Source: Pseudoalteromonas sp. HM-SA03
Lineage (GTDB): Bacteria > Pseudomonadota > Gammaproteobacteria > Enterobacterales > Alteromonadaceae
Direction: 5' to 3'
Length of the DNA: 64,000 nucleotides
Assembly (NCBI RefSeq): GCF_002289345.1
Contig: NZ_NSDG01000102.1
Span: 1 to 64,000, forward strand
The notes beneath the pieces are model-generated. The model ran no database searches. It had not been told where the DNA came from and saw only the letters and a list, made by a program, of their open reading frames with translations. A program made the position numbers and the translations under genes. This document shows, one piece after another, positions 38,578-48,113 of this stretch. Position 1 is the stretch's first letter. Every line of letters begins with the position of its first letter.

Positions 38578-38774
38578 GTATCATCTACGTATTAATACCT
38601 ATCGCCATTTTATTCGTCATTATTGCTATTGGTATTTTCTTTTGGGCAGTAAAAAGCGAACAATTTTCAGATTTGAATAAACAGGGCCACAGCATCTTAT
38701 TCGATGATGATAAAGCGCAAACGGGTGACAAGTCCGTAAAACCATCAAATAATAAGAGCAATAACGACAACTAG
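38574..38774 (+). CDS. ccoS: cbb3 oxidase maturation protein CcoS
   Basis: This is a 66-aa protein with one N-terminal transmembrane helix followed by the CcoS signature FFWAVKSEQFSDLNKQGHSILFDDD. It is needed for cofactor insertion into CcoN. It is translationally coupled to ccoI (4-nt overlap) and one base before the next gene. Confidence 0.93.
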   Translation: MSIIYVLIPIAILFVIIAIGIFFWAVKSEQFSDLNKQGHSILFDDDKAQTGDKSVKPSNNKSNNDN

Positions 38775-38775
38775 C

Positions 38776-39447
38776 ATGAATGAGATAAGCTTGCTAAGTG
38801 CATTTGTGATGGGGCTTGCTGGAAGTGGTCACTGTTTGGTGATGTGTGGCGGTATTGCCAGCTCGCTACAACTGGCGAGCAAGCAGCTTTCTGCAGTGGT
38901 TGTTACCCTGTTGTATAATATCGGACGTATCTCCAGCTATGCGCTTGCTGGCAGCCTTGTTGCCCTACTCGGGGCAAGTCTCGCTAAGCAAAACACATCT
39001 CTCGCCATTATATTACAATTGATGAGTGGTATTTTTATGGTGCTTGTCGCTCTCTACGTAATGCGCTTAGCCAGCACCTTAAAATGGCTAGAGTCATTTG
39101 CTAAAAGCTTAATTTGGCAACATATTGTTAAGCTCAATCGCTACTTAGTCCCGGTCAATACAAAAACCAAAGCGTTTTGCTACGGCGCCTTATGGGGGTG
39201 GCTACCCTGCGGCCTAGTTTATTCGGCTTTAACATGGACATTACAAGCGAGATCAGCAACTGAAGGCGCACTCATTATGCTCGCCTTCGGTGTCGGCACA
39301 ATGCCTGCACTGATTGTAATAGGGCAATCGGCTCAGCTGCTACAAAAGTTTATAAATCATTTAGTTACACGTATTATTATGGGTAATTTATTGATTTGGT
39401 ATGGTGTTTATTTAATTATTATTGCAACTGATAAGTTAGTACATTAA
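38776..39447 (+). CDS. SafE/TauE-like membrane protein (urease-accessory UreH-like)
   Basis: This is a 223-aa protein with about six transmembrane segments. It shows the family signatures GLAGSGHCLVMCGGIASSL near the N-terminus and GALWGWLPCGLVYSAL in the middle. This branch usually follows ccoS in gammaproteobacteria and is thought to act in copper or cytochrome oxidase maturation. The Cys/His/Met-containing motifs fit metal handling. It is the last gene of the fixH-ccoIS operon. Confidence 0.82.
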   Translation: MNEISLLSAFVMGLAGSGHCLVMCGGIASSLQLASKQLSAVVVTLLYNIGRISSYALAGSLVALLGASLAKQNTSLAIILQLMSGIFMVLVALYVMRLASTLKWLESFAKSLIWQHIVKLNRYLVPVNTKTKAFCYGALWGWLPCGLVYSALTWTLQARSATEGALIMLAFGVGTMPALIVIGQSAQLLQKFINHLVTRIIMGNLLIWYGVYLIIIATDKLVH

Positions 39448-39631
39448 CCTATCCTTATCTAAGCAAACTCATCATTTAAGATTATTGGTTAGCGCTTTGA
39501 GATTAGGAGCTCCAATTGATAACCAAATTTTCTTTTGCGTGTCATATGAGTTTGTGGCGATCTGTAGTACCAAAACCGTTATGCTTTGTACTAGGTTGCC
39601 TTCACGTGCGTCATAGACTTATGGAAATTTT
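39448..39631 (+). promoter_or_regulatory. fnr upstream region
   Basis: This 184-nt region holds a TTGGTTA/TAACCAA inverted repeat (39485-39491 and 39520-39526) enclosing a GGAGCTCC palindrome. A T-rich run follows, so this may be a weak terminator for the cco accessory operon. The fnr promoter should be in the second half, but I see no convincing consensus boxes. Confidence 0.35.
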
Positions 39632-40366
39632 ATGGACTTAAGTAATCAAAACCGCTCAAAGAGCCAATGCACAATCAGCTGCAATAATTGCAGTATCAGT
39701 CAGCTTTGTCTCCCATTTTCGCTCAATGGCAGTGAAATGGACAAGCTAGATGAGATCATTGAACGTAAAAAGCCGCTTCATAAAGGAGATTTTCTTTTCG
39801 AGTCAGGTACGCCATTAAATGCTATCTTTGCCGTTCGTTCCGGCTCATTTAAAAGCTACACTCTGTCTGAGCAAGGTGATGAGCAGATCACAGGATTTCA
39901 CCTTGCGGGCGATCTTGTGGGTTTTGATGCCATTAATAAAATGCAGCACCAAAGCTTCGCACAAGCTTTAGAAACCTCTATGGTGTGCGAAATCCCTTTT
40001 GACACCCTTGATGAGTTAGCTGGTAAGCTGCCAAAACTGCGCCAACAGATCATGCGATTAATGAGCAGTGAAATCAATTACGACCAAGAGATGTTGTTAT
40101 TACTGAATAAAAAGACTGCTGAAGAACGCTTAGCAACTTTTATCTATAACCTTTCAAATCGCTTTGGCGAGCGTGGTTTTTCTCGTAAAGAATTCCGCTT
40201 TACGATGACGCGCGGTGAAATTGGTAACTACTTGGGTCTTACTGTAGAAACCATTAGTCGTTTACTCAGCCGTTTCCAAAAAGCGGGAACAATAAAGGTC
40301 GAAGGCAAGTTCATCACCATTATTGATGCTGCAGCCCTAGCTGAAACAGCCGCGATTGCATCTTGA
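39632..40366 (+). CDS. fnr: Fumarate/nitrate reduction regulator Fnr (EtrA type)
   Basis: This is a 244-aa Crp/Fnr regulator with an oxygen-sensing iron-sulfur cluster. The N-terminal cysteines are at 13, 17, 20 and 26; 17, 20 and 26 match the E. coli C-X2-C-X5-C ligands. The fourth ligand is Cys119 in TSMVCEIPF. The cAMP-fold domain contains [20 protein letters not shown]. The C-terminal HTH has [20 protein letters not shown], giving the E--SR contacts for TTGAT. It is a likely activator of the cco genes and of uspE in this window. Confidence 0.96.
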   Translation: MDLSNQNRSKSQCTISCNNCSISQLCLPFSLNGSEMDKLDEIIERKKPLHKGDFLFESGTPLNAIFAVRSGSFKSYTLSEQGDEQITGFHLAGDLVGFDAINKMQHQSFAQALETSMVCEIPFDTLDELAGKLPKLRQQIMRLMSSEINYDQEMLLLLNKKTAEERLATFIYNLSNRFGERGFSRKEFRFTMTRGEIGNYLGLTVETISRLLSRFQKAGTIKVEGKFITIIDAAALAETAAIAS

Positions 40367-40376
40367 TTTAGAACAA
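40363..40376 (+). promoter_or_regulatory. FNR box in front of uspE
   Basis: TTGAT-TTAG-AACAA matches the FNR consensus TTGAT-N4-ATCAA at 9 of 10 positions. It overlaps the fnr stop codon and lies about 108 nt before uspE. Activation of uspE by FNR is the natural reading. Confidence 0.6.
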
Positions 40377-40423
40377 ACTATTTATCGTTAAGACTTTATC
40401 CTTAGATAGGATCGGTTACACTC

Positions 40424-40458
40424 AATAAGGTCAGAGGTGAAAAGCTTCTGACCTTATT
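40424..40458 (+). other. 12-bp hairpin just upstream of the uspE ribosome-binding site
   Basis: AATAAGGTCAGA and TCTGACCTTATT pair perfectly around an 11-nt loop. The stem ends 13 nt before AAGGAG of uspE. It may be the fnr terminator (little T-run follows) or a translation-affecting leader structure of uspE. Confidence 0.65.
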
Positions 40459-40483
40459 TGTATACCGTTTTAAGGAGATAGTC

Positions 40484-41407
40484 GTGGATAAAATCAAAAG
40501 TATACTCACCGTAATTGATCCAACTAAAGAGCGCCAAAATAGCTTAGAACGCGCTATCAATCTTGCCAAGCGTACCGGTGCAGCCATCACTGCATTTATG
40601 TCTATTTATGACTTCTCCTATGAAATGACCACGATGTTGTCTAAAGACGAGCGTGAAGCAATGCGTGAAGCGGTGATCAAAGACAGAGAAGCATGGCTTG
40701 CCGATATGGTTAAGGACTTTTCTGATGTGAGTATCCAAACTAAAGTGTTGTGGCACAATCGCCCCTACGAAGCGATCATCAAAACCGTGCTTGCGCATGA
40801 TTATGATTTGGTCATTAAATCTACGCATCAACACGACACCCTGAAATCAGTGATCTTCACCCCAACCGATTGGCATTTAATTCGCAAATGCCCTGCGCCT
40901 CTATTACTGGTTAAAGATCACGCTTGGCCAGATCAAGGCAACATTATTGCAGCGGTAAACTCTGTCAGCGATAACGAGCAACATCAAGAACTCAATAAAC
41001 GTATCATTACAGATGCTCAGTTTTTATGTGAATTAGCCAATGCCAAATTGAGCCTGGTAAACACCTATCCAGCAACGCCTGTTAATATTGCCATTGAAAT
41101 TCCCGAGTTTAACCCATCGCAATACAATGAAGCCGTAAAAAAACACCATGAAGACGAAACATTTGCACTCGCAGAAACTTATTCAATAGATAAAAGCGAT
41201 TGCATCATCAAAGAAGGGCTACCAGAGGACGTTATTCCCTACGTTGCTAAAGAAAAAGACGCTGAGTTAGTGGTCATTGGCACTGTCGGTCGCACTGGAC
41301 TGAGTGCAGCGCTGGTTGGCAATACTGCTGAGCATGTGATAGATAGCTTAGACTGTGATGTCTTAGCACTAAAGCCAGATGGCTATAAATCCCCATTAGA
41401 AGACTGA
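40484..41407 (+). CDS. uspE: Universal stress protein UspE
   Basis: This is a 307-aa protein of two tandem Usp domains (about 1-145 and 150-303). The second ends in ELVVIGTVGRTGLSAALVGNTAEHVIDSLDCDVLALKPDGY. It starts with GTG at 40484 after AAGGAG. Its place right after fnr is conserved from E. coli. UspE is linked to stress resistance, motility and aggregation. An FNR-like box precedes it. Confidence 0.93.
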   Translation: MDKIKSILTVIDPTKERQNSLERAINLAKRTGAAITAFMSIYDFSYEMTTMLSKDEREAMREAVIKDREAWLADMVKDFSDVSIQTKVLWHNRPYEAIIKTVLAHDYDLVIKSTHQHDTLKSVIFTPTDWHLIRKCPAPLLLVKDHAWPDQGNIIAAVNSVSDNEQHQELNKRIITDAQFLCELANAKLSLVNTYPATPVNIAIEIPEFNPSQYNEAVKKHHEDETFALAETYSIDKSDCIIKEGLPEDVIPYVAKEKDAELVVIGTVGRTGLSAALVGNTAEHVIDSLDCDVLALKPDGYKSPLED

Positions 41408-41427
41408 GCCAGCGCGCAAGTTAATTT

Positions 41428-41458
41428 AATGTGCGGCTATAATACATAGTCGCACATT
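41428..41458. terminator. Hairpin between convergent uspE and PepSY genes
   Basis: AATGTGCG and CGCACATT, extended inward by CTAT/ATAG with one mismatch, form a long stem in the 55-nt convergent gap. T-runs are poor, so this is probably a weak bidirectional terminator. Confidence 0.5.
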
Positions 41459-41462
41459 CACT

Positions 41463-42659
41463 TTATGTATACCTGGCGAGCCAGAAATAAAAGTAAAATG
41501 CTGATAAGCAAAATATCGACAATGTCGCCAGCTGTGCACTCGTTATACTTTTAGACTTAGTGCGCTTGTATGTCATCATCACACCGGTAAACGACAGTCC
41601 GGTTAATGCAAAGCCAAACACGAACCATATAAGCTTAGAAGTGATCCCCGCAAAATAACCAAAGTGTAATGGATCTGCATACTCGTTAAGATAGTTTCCC
41701 CACGCCATATTTTTGGGGTGCTGTATTGCTAAAACCTCTAACGTTGTTGCGTCTATATAAACCTTGTGTGCTCTATCTCGAAGTAAAGGGTTTGTACTCA
41801 TTCCTTGAAAACGCAGCACCACATTATCTGCTCTTGGCAATTGTATCGTTGTTATCGTCCAATTGGGAATGGCAAGCTCCGCCTTCTCAAAAGCGCTTTC
41901 AAATCTCTTTGCAGAGAGCATGTTAATGTTTTCTACCGCTGTAATATGCTCAACTTTTGGAGCCGGAGGCTCCAAACTCACACCCGCTACCCGTGCAGAA
42001 AACTCATATAGATACCAAATACCTGTGATTATTATAAGCGCAGTAAACCACAGTCCCCATAAGCCAAAAACCTTATGCAAGTCACTCAAAAATACTCTTG
42101 TACCTTGTGCCACTCTCAAACGCCAAAGCGCAACTTTCCAATTTCGTGTGGTTTTCAGTCCAGTGTAGACAGAGATCAGTAAAATGAATGCAAAAGCGGT
42201 AACAATTGGTAGTCCGGGCATTGCCGGCATAAATAGGTAGCGATGCAAGTCTCTAAAAAAGCGCTGTATTGTGAGTAATGGAATATCACCTGTTACTTCA
42301 TGGGTCCATTGGTCGACGTGCACATACCTATCACTTTTAGCCTCGAAAGCTACCCTTGCACGATAGGTAAAGTAGTCACTTCCCATTGTGCCTAACGTAA
42401 TAATACGGCCTTCAGGATAGCGCTCAGCTATCGACGCATACATGTTTTTCCACGATGCCGCCGTTTGCTCTTTTATCTCTTCGGGCTTTTGACTCGCACG
42501 CATTTCGTCAAAAACAAGCCAATCTAATTCATTTGAAACGGTTGCAATTGTGCCCGTTGCGAGGATCACAAACATGACCACCGCTAATTGAAAGCCTACC
42601 CAGGCATGTAAATCATATAGCTTGCGTAGCCGCTTTCTTTGTCTAGCTTTGTCTGCCAT
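41463..42659 (-). CDS. PepSY-associated TM protein (siderophore-iron reductase-like)
   Basis: This is a 398-aa inner-membrane protein of the PepSY_TM/PiuB type. The first TM begins at about residue 14 (YDLHAWVGFQLAVVMFVILATGT), a periplasmic PepSY-like loop follows, and further TMs lie near 145-165, 190-215 and 335-390 (HKVFGLWGLWFTALIIITG). Such proteins reduce ferric siderophores or accompany their receptors. It follows the siderophore receptor by 74 nt and probably shares its Fur-controlled promoter. Confidence 0.85.
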   Translation of the reverse strand: MADKARQRKRLRKLYDLHAWVGFQLAVVMFVILATGTIATVSNELDWLVFDEMRASQKPEEIKEQTAASWKNMYASIAERYPEGRIITLGTMGSDYFTYRARVAFEAKSDRYVHVDQWTHEVTGDIPLLTIQRFFRDLHRYLFMPAMPGLPIVTAFAFILLISVYTGLKTTRNWKVALWRLRVAQGTRVFLSDLHKVFGLWGLWFTALIIITGIWYLYEFSARVAGVSLEPPAPKVEHITAVENINMLSAKRFESAFEKAELAIPNWTITTIQLPRADNVVLRFQGMSTNPLLRDRAHKVYIDATTLEVLAIQHPKNMAWGNYLNEYADPLHFGYFAGITSKLIWFVFGFALTGLSFTGVMMTYKRTKSKSITSAQLATLSIFCLSAFYFYFWLARYT

Positions 42660-42733
42660 ATAGATCCTCTTAAAGGTCGACTTTCATTCCCATAAGCTCG
42701 GATAACTTACCGAGCCTCAGGTCAACTTAAGCA

Positions 42734-44887
42734 TTACCAGTTGTAGGTAAACTCCAAGAAAGCATTTCGTGGCTCACCAGGAAAGTGTCCTGTGCGCTCT
42801 AAAAAGCCCGACTCTGCATATTCTTTATCGAATACGTTTTCAACTCTGAATAGCACACTGTAGTTATCTAGTTCCCAAATAATGGAGGTGTCAGCGACGA
42901 AATAGGAATTTAGAGTTTGACCAGATAAACTAAGTTGCTCATCCACGTAGTTACCGCCAACTGCGAAAGCCAAATTCCACTCAGGGACCTGATATCGAGT
43001 CCACACCCCAAACTGATTTTCAGGTGCGTTAGCAAATTTATCACCGACACTATTGCGGATCCCACCAGCGCCATTGTCAGCGGTGATAGTCGCATCATTA
43101 TAAGCATAGGCTAGGCTTACTACCCAGTCTGGGGTCACGTCGGTGATCAACTCGATTTCTAGGCCTTTACTCGTGATTTCTCCGATTGGCGCTAAATTAT
43201 CAACCCCATCTTGCTCAGGATCTGTACCTGTATTTTGTAGCAAGTTTTGCCTTGTTATCTGATAACCAGCCACTTTTAGCAATGTACTTCCGTTAAATAA
43301 CTCTGCGTTAAGCCCAACTTCAATGATATCACCCGTCGTTGGCTCAAATGGGCCACCTGCTTTTTCATCCTGACTGGACACACCTTGAGGTTCGTAAGAA
43401 TCAGCCCACTGTGAATACAATGAGATATCATCAGATAGCTTGTAGATACCACCAATTCTAAAGCTGACATTGGTATCATCAAACTTACTGCCATTGGCAT
43501 CGTCTTCAAACTGGTCATAACGCACGCCTGCAACAAACGTTGCTTTCTCCCAAGCAAGCTCGTTGAGTACATACGTGCCATTACGCTTTTGTTTTGTTGT
43601 ACTTTCTGGCGCAAACCTCACATTGTATTGGTTTGACTGCGTTTCGCCATAATTAGGATTGTAAAGAGACAAAGGCAAAATATCCGAGTCTAAAGAGGTA
43701 CCATTTAGGTAACGAGTGACAAAGTCATTAGATGCTGACGCTCGACCTAATAATGCATCTTCTTCACCAGAATATATGTCTAGTCCAAATGCAGTACGCT
43801 GCTCAGCGCCAAATACTTGTGTTTCGTAAACAAAGTTAGCCGCAAAAGAGAGTTGAGATTGGGCTCTTAGTTGATCTCGAAACTCACGTGCGACCAAATC
43901 GATTAGACCATCTTTATTGCTATCGATGAGTGCTCTTGGTTCATGATAATTTTGTTCTTGCTCATTATCTATGTAGCGAAGCGCAATGTTGTAGCTTAGC
44001 AATGGACTTAAATCCCCAACAACGCTCGCTTGTAATACATCTGAGGTTAGATTTAAAAAGTCTGTAGGTTCATTATGGTTCCACGATGGTGTAGTTAAAA
44101 ACTCACCGTCATCACCAGCAGGGACACCGCGTAAGCGATTTGCGTCCAAGTCCTGTTTGTAGTGTGTGTATTGCAAAATCAAACGAGCATCATCAAAATC
44201 ATAAGCGTAACCAGCGTCTACAATTGCCACTTCGCTGGCACTATTATCACGGTAGGTATCTTGTTGTTCGTAAAAGGCTCCGAGACGAATGCTTTGCGCT
44301 TGTGTTACTTCACCAGTCACTTCGCCAGAAGCCCCATAACGGCTATCTGTGCCCGCAATGATACGGGTGTTTGCACTAAACTCAGATTGCGGCTTTTTAG
44401 TTATATAGTTGAATAATCCACCAGGTGCCCCGGGTCCATACAGCATACCGGCGGGACCTTTTAAAAAGTCGACACGCTCGACATTAAATAACTGCGGGAC
44501 ATTAAACCCCACGTATGGGTCGCCTCTTAGGCCATCAAAATAGATTTCTTCTTGACGAAAGCCACGCGCAGTTACCCCTGCGTAGCTAAATTGGCTTACC
44601 CCCGCGATATTACGATAGAGATCTTTGGCATCTCTTGCTGCTAAATCACGGATCAGATTTGCATTGAGAGAGGTCACCATTTGGGTCGAGTTAAGTGGGT
44701 CAACCGCAAGCTTTCCTGTTGAAGATTCACCATTACGATATAAATTTAATGTACGGCTAACAACGGTTATTTTTTCGATATCTTGGTCTTTAAGCTTATC
44801 TTCTGACGATTGCTGCTGAGCTGAAGCATGCAAAGAGGGATACATAATCGCTAAAGCGATAAGGGATAGTTTTGATACTGTTTTCAT
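42734..44887 (-). CDS. TonB-dependent siderophore receptor
   Basis: This is a 717-aa outer-membrane receptor with a signal peptide ending in LHASA. The plug domain (about 60-190) contains GVTARGFRQEEIYFDGLRGDPY and VERVDFLKGPAGMLYGPGAPGGLFNYITKKP. The 22-strand barrel follows and ends in FLEFTYNW. These are features of ferric-hydroxamate or catecholate receptors. ATG at 44887 is chosen to start the signal peptide; the extension to 44935 enters the Fur-like region. It is first in an operon with the PepSY gene. The siderophore is unknown. Confidence 0.92.
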   Translation of the reverse strand: MKTVSKLSLIALAIMYPSLHASAQQQSSEDKLKDQDIEKITVVSRTLNLYRNGESSTGKLAVDPLNSTQMVTSLNANLIRDLAARDAKDLYRNIAGVSQFSYAGVTARGFRQEEIYFDGLRGDPYVGFNVPQLFNVERVDFLKGPAGMLYGPGAPGGLFNYITKKPQSEFSANTRIIAGTDSRYGASGEVTGEVTQAQSIRLGAFYEQQDTYRDNSASEVAIVDAGYAYDFDDARLILQYTHYKQDLDANRLRGVPAGDDGEFLTTPSWNHNEPTDFLNLTSDVLQASVVGDLSPLLSYNIALRYIDNEQEQNYHEPRALIDSNKDGLIDLVAREFRDQLRAQSQLSFAANFVYETQVFGAEQRTAFGLDIYSGEEDALLGRASASNDFVTRYLNGTSLDSDILPLSLYNPNYGETQSNQYNVRFAPESTTKQKRNGTYVLNELAWEKATFVAGVRYDQFEDDANGSKFDDTNVSFRIGGIYKLSDDISLYSQWADSYEPQGVSSQDEKAGGPFEPTTGDIIEVGLNAELFNGSTLLKVAGYQITRQNLLQNTGTDPEQDGVDNLAPIGEITSKGLEIELITDVTPDWVVSLAYAYNDATITADNGAGGIRNSVGDKFANAPENQFGVWTRYQVPEWNLAFAVGGNYVDEQLSLSGQTLNSYFVADTSIIWELDNYSVLFRVENVFDKEYAESGFLERTGHFPGEPRNAFLEFTYNW

Positions 44888-44921
44888 TAAGAGCCACAAT
44901 TTGGTTATTATTAAAGCGCAA

Positions 44922-44940
44922 ACAAATGATAACAATTATT
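44922..44940 (-). promoter_or_regulatory. Fur-box-like site upstream of the siderophore receptor
   Basis: The stretch around ATGATAACAATTATT matches about 13 of 19 positions of the E. coli Fur consensus by my alignment. It lies 35-53 nt before the receptor start. The remainder of the 298-nt gap to ttcA shows an AGACTAGG/CCTAGTCT hairpin (45141-45165) just after ttcA and nothing else. Confidence 0.6.
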
Positions 44941-45185
44941 AATTTCATTTGAAACAACCAACCTGCATTTAATTGCGTTTTTTGCAAAATTAAATGCAAA
45001 AATATTTCATGCAGAGATCAGTTTCCCGACCATATCTATGAATTAGGTGCGTAGAGTTAACAGATAATTTAAAGTGAAGGATTTTTAGTCTGTTGGAGAG
45101 CAAGAGTAGTTAAGTTATAGAGTGCCAATTATTGAGTTTTAGACTAGGCCTATCAGACCTAGTCTGGAAAAGTCATTGTTGAAAA

Positions 45186-46100
45186 TTAAATATTGGTTAC
45201 ATCAATGAACAATGATTCATCAATGTTTGTCGAGGAAACCACAGCTTCATTAAAATCATAAGCTTCTCGCTCACCGTCTCTATCTAGAGGCAAACTTTCG
45301 AAATCAAAGAGTTCAGTGTCAGCCAGTTGGCTTGGACTAACATTTTGAATTGATTTGAAAATACTCTCTACTCGACCAGGCGTTTTCTTATCCCACTCCA
45401 CCAACATAGATTTAATGTTTTGACGTTGCAGGTTTTCTTGCGAGCCACATAGGTTGCACGGAATAATAGGAAAATCCTTATGTTCAGCGTATTGAATAAG
45501 ATCTTTTTCACGTGCATAAGTGAGCGGGCGGATCACCACATTACGGCCATCATCAGAACGTAGTTTGGGTGGCATCGCTTTCATTCTCGCGCCGTAGAAC
45601 ATGTTTAAAAACAGCGTTTCAACAATATCATCTAAGTGGTGGCCCAGTGCGATTTTAGTCGCGCCAATCTTTTCAGCAAATGAATACAAAGTACCACGGC
45701 GCAAGCGTGAACAAAGGCCACAAGTCGTTTTGCCCTCTGGTACTTTTTCTTTTACGACTGAGTAGGTATCTTTATCAATGATATAATAAGGAATGCCTAG
45801 CGTTTCGAAGTACTCTGGCAAAATATGCTCTGGGAATCCAGGCTGCTTTTGATCCAGATTGACCGCCACCACATCAAAGTGAATTGGTGCCGCTTTTTTT
45901 AGGCTAAGTAAAATATCCAGCATGGCGAATGAATCCTTACCACCGCTGATACAAGCCATCACCACATCGCCTTCTTCGATCATATTGTAATCTTTGATGG
46001 CGTTGCCGACATTACGGCGCAGACGCTTTTGCAGCTTATTAAACTCTAAAACTTCTTTGCGATTATCTTGCTCTGTCATGGTGTTAGGTGCCGTATTCAT
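45186..46100 (-). CDS. ttcA: tRNA 2-thiocytidine(32) synthetase TtcA
   Basis: This is a 304-aa PP-loop ATPase that thiolates cytidine 32 of tRNA using an iron-sulfur cluster. The PP-loop is [12 protein letters not shown]. The cluster cysteines are in [10 protein letters not shown] and [35 protein letters not shown] and [19 protein letters not shown] also match E. coli TtcA. It is monocistronic between the NatAB operon and the iron-uptake operon. Confidence 0.96.
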   Translation of the reverse strand: MNTAPNTMTEQDNRKEVLEFNKLQKRLRRNVGNAIKDYNMIEEGDVVMACISGGKDSFAMLDILLSLKKAAPIHFDVVAVNLDQKQPGFPEHILPEYFETLGIPYYIIDKDTYSVVKEKVPEGKTTCGLCSRLRRGTLYSFAEKIGATKIALGHHLDDIVETLFLNMFYGARMKAMPPKLRSDDGRNVVIRPLTYAREKDLIQYAEHKDFPIIPCNLCGSQENLQRQNIKSMLVEWDKKTPGRVESIFKSIQNVSPSQLADTELFDFESLPLDRDGEREAYDFNEAVVSSTNIDESLFIDVTNI

Positions 46101-46192
46101 ACTTACTCAACTGCGTACTGTGCGCGTTATCGCGCTAGTACATTACTACATCAATTATGGGGCGCCGATTATACGTGAAATTAAGATGAGGT

Positions 46193-46225
46193 AAAATACA
46201 AAAATGGCGCCGCTTTGGGCGCCAT
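46193..46225 (-). terminator. Terminator after the NatB-like gene
   Basis: TGGCGCC and GGCGCCA pair around a 6-nt loop, and TTTTTGTATTTT follows on the minus strand. This ends the hydrolase-ABC operon before ttcA. Confidence 0.85.
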
Positions 46226-46242
46226 AGTTGGGAACAAATAAA

Positions 46243-47379
46243 TTAAAGGCCGAACACTACCTTTTCACTTTTTAGCATACGACTGCTTAGGTAGGTGAAA
46301 ATAGCAAACAACCCCAGTGTGACCGCGCTCGACAATAATAGTTGTGGTACTGGTATCGCATTGCCTTTAATGATTTCAATCATTGCATTTTGCTGCGCTG
46401 CGATCGGCATCCACTGCATAATGTCGGTAGCAATATCATAGGTCGTTGCCATGCTCATCATTACCGGAATGAACAGCGCCATCGCCACATAAGATTGCGC
46501 TTCTTTAAATGATTTAGCTAGGAAAGAGATAAATATCAATAAACTGGCAGACATTAACGCAATAGGCAGACCAATTATAATTGCTGAAATAATAAATTTA
46601 GGACCAATGACCACTGTAAAGCCCATCATTTCCCATGGCACCATATTATAAGCAAACTTAGATACTATGGTGGTTAACACTAAAGCAATGATAGAAAAAC
46701 CTGCGATTGCCCCCACTTTAGCTAACACAATATGCATGGTACTGATCGGGTGGCTAAGTAATAGCTGTAATGAGTTACGTTCACGCTCCCCTGCACTACT
46801 GTCAATTGCCATACCCATCGCCGCATAAAATAGCGAAATAATAATAGATAATGTTGCAATACCTAATACGAAGCCTCCTTTAGAGGTCGGTGTCGCTTGG
46901 TCATGAGTTTGGACATCAATTGCACGTGCAATAGTCGGATCGATACCACGCGCGACTAATCGCAATGAAGCAACTTCGCTGTTGTATAACATGAGGTTAC
47001 GCTCTAGTCGGTTAATTGATGAACGTAACTTTTGCTCCGATTTATCAGCAATGATAAATACCGTCGCACTCTTACCTTGCATCATATTTTCTTGGTAATC
47101 TTCGCTTACCTCCAAGGTAATGGCTTTAACCTCTTCGCCTTCACCATGTTCAATTTCTTTACTCGCTAAAAATTGTACTAAGTTTGGCGCATTTTCTGCG
47201 TTATTAATGGTGATTTTGAGTGCTTCAGGCGAAGCCATTTGCTTAAACATGACGGTAAACAATACACACATTAGAATAGGTGCACCGATACAATAGTAAA
47301 GGCCAGCCATCACTGAACGTTTGTCGCGGCTTGCGTCTAACACTTCTTTTTTAAATAAAACTGAGATTAATTTCATCAT
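46243..47379 (-). CDS. NatB-like ABC transporter permease
   Basis: This is a 378-aa ABC-2 type permease. TM1 is near residues 22-45, a large extracytoplasmic domain follows (about 50-170), then five TMs (about 175-375). The ERERNSLQLLLSHPIS segment is typical of NatB and related exporters. The ATG overlaps the stop of the ATPase gene (4 nt). The family includes sodium and peptide efflux systems; the substrate here is unknown. Confidence 0.85.
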   Translation of the reverse strand: MMKLISVLFKKEVLDASRDKRSVMAGLYYCIGAPILMCVLFTVMFKQMASPEALKITINNAENAPNLVQFLASKEIEHGEGEEVKAITLEVSEDYQENMMQGKSATVFIIADKSEQKLRSSINRLERNLMLYNSEVASLRLVARGIDPTIARAIDVQTHDQATPTSKGGFVLGIATLSIIISLFYAAMGMAIDSSAGERERNSLQLLLSHPISTMHIVLAKVGAIAGFSIIALVLTTIVSKFAYNMVPWEMMGFTVVIGPKFIISAIIIGLPIALMSASLLIFISFLAKSFKEAQSYVAMALFIPVMMSMATTYDIATDIMQWMPIAAQQNAMIEIIKGNAIPVPQLLLSSAVTLGLFAIFTYLSSRMLKSEKVVFGL

Positions 47380-48110
47380 GCTGCAATTCCTTCATCTGTA
47401 CCTATCAGGGTAATGAAAGCTTCCTCAAGCGACGCTTTACCTGTTTGTTCACATAGGGCCTCTGGAGAACCTTCCGCGACCACTTTGCCTTTCGCCATGA
47501 CCACCACATGATCACAAAGTGCTGCAACTTCTTGCATCACGTGGCTAGAAAATAAGACACAGTGACCTTGCGCCTTAAGCATCATCAACAAATCCCGTAA
47601 CACTCTGGTACTCATTACATCTAAACCACGTGTTGGCTCATCAAGTACAATATTCGTTGGTTTATGCACGATTGCCTGTGCCAACGCCGTTTTCATTCTT
47701 TGGCCTTGTGAAAAGCCTTTACAGCGTCTATCCGCGATATCCAACATTTGTAGCTTTTCTAATACTTCTTGCGTCGCTGTAGCGGCCGATTTTGCGTCCA
47801 TTCCACTTAGTTCAGCGTAAAATTGGGTATATTCACGCGGCGTCATGCGCTCGTAGAGCCCACATGGGTCTGGGAACAATCCTAATTGTTGTTTTGCCCT
47901 GGTTGGCTCTTTGGCAACATCAATACTATCGATAGACGCCATACCTTGATCAGCTTGAAGCAGGCCAAATACGGTCCGTAAGCAAGTCGTTTTACCAGCT
48001 CCGTTGGGTCCCAATAGTCCCGTAATTTGACCATCACGAGCGGTAAATGACAGCCCGTCTAGCGCGTTCACTTCACCAATCTTTTTATGTAAGTTATCTA
48101 CTTGGATCAT
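47376..48110 (-). CDS. NatA-like ABC transporter ATPase
   Basis: This is a 244-aa ABC ATPase with Walker A GLLGPNGAGKTT, signature FSQGQRMKTALAQ, Walker B NIVLDEPTRGLD and the switch His in VLFSSHVMQE. It energises the NatB-like permease, encoded with a 4-nt overlap. It starts 3 nt after the S33 hydrolase gene, so all three genes form one operon. Confidence 0.92.
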   Translation of the reverse strand: MIQVDNLHKKIGEVNALDGLSFTARDGQITGLLGPNGAGKTTCLRTVFGLLQADQGMASIDSIDVAKEPTRAKQQLGLFPDPCGLYERMTPREYTQFYAELSGMDAKSAATATQEVLEKLQMLDIADRRCKGFSQGQRMKTALAQAIVHKPTNIVLDEPTRGLDVMSTRVLRDLLMMLKAQGHCVLFSSHVMQEVAALCDHVVVMAKGKVVAEGSPEALCEQTGKASLEEAFITLIGTDEGIAA

Positions 48111-48113
48111 GAG

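Noticed and set aside
39512-39530. Possible FNR box upstream of fnr itself (TTGATAACC...)
   Set aside because: Only the TTGAT half matches; the second half does not fit ATCAA, so it falls below a credible site.
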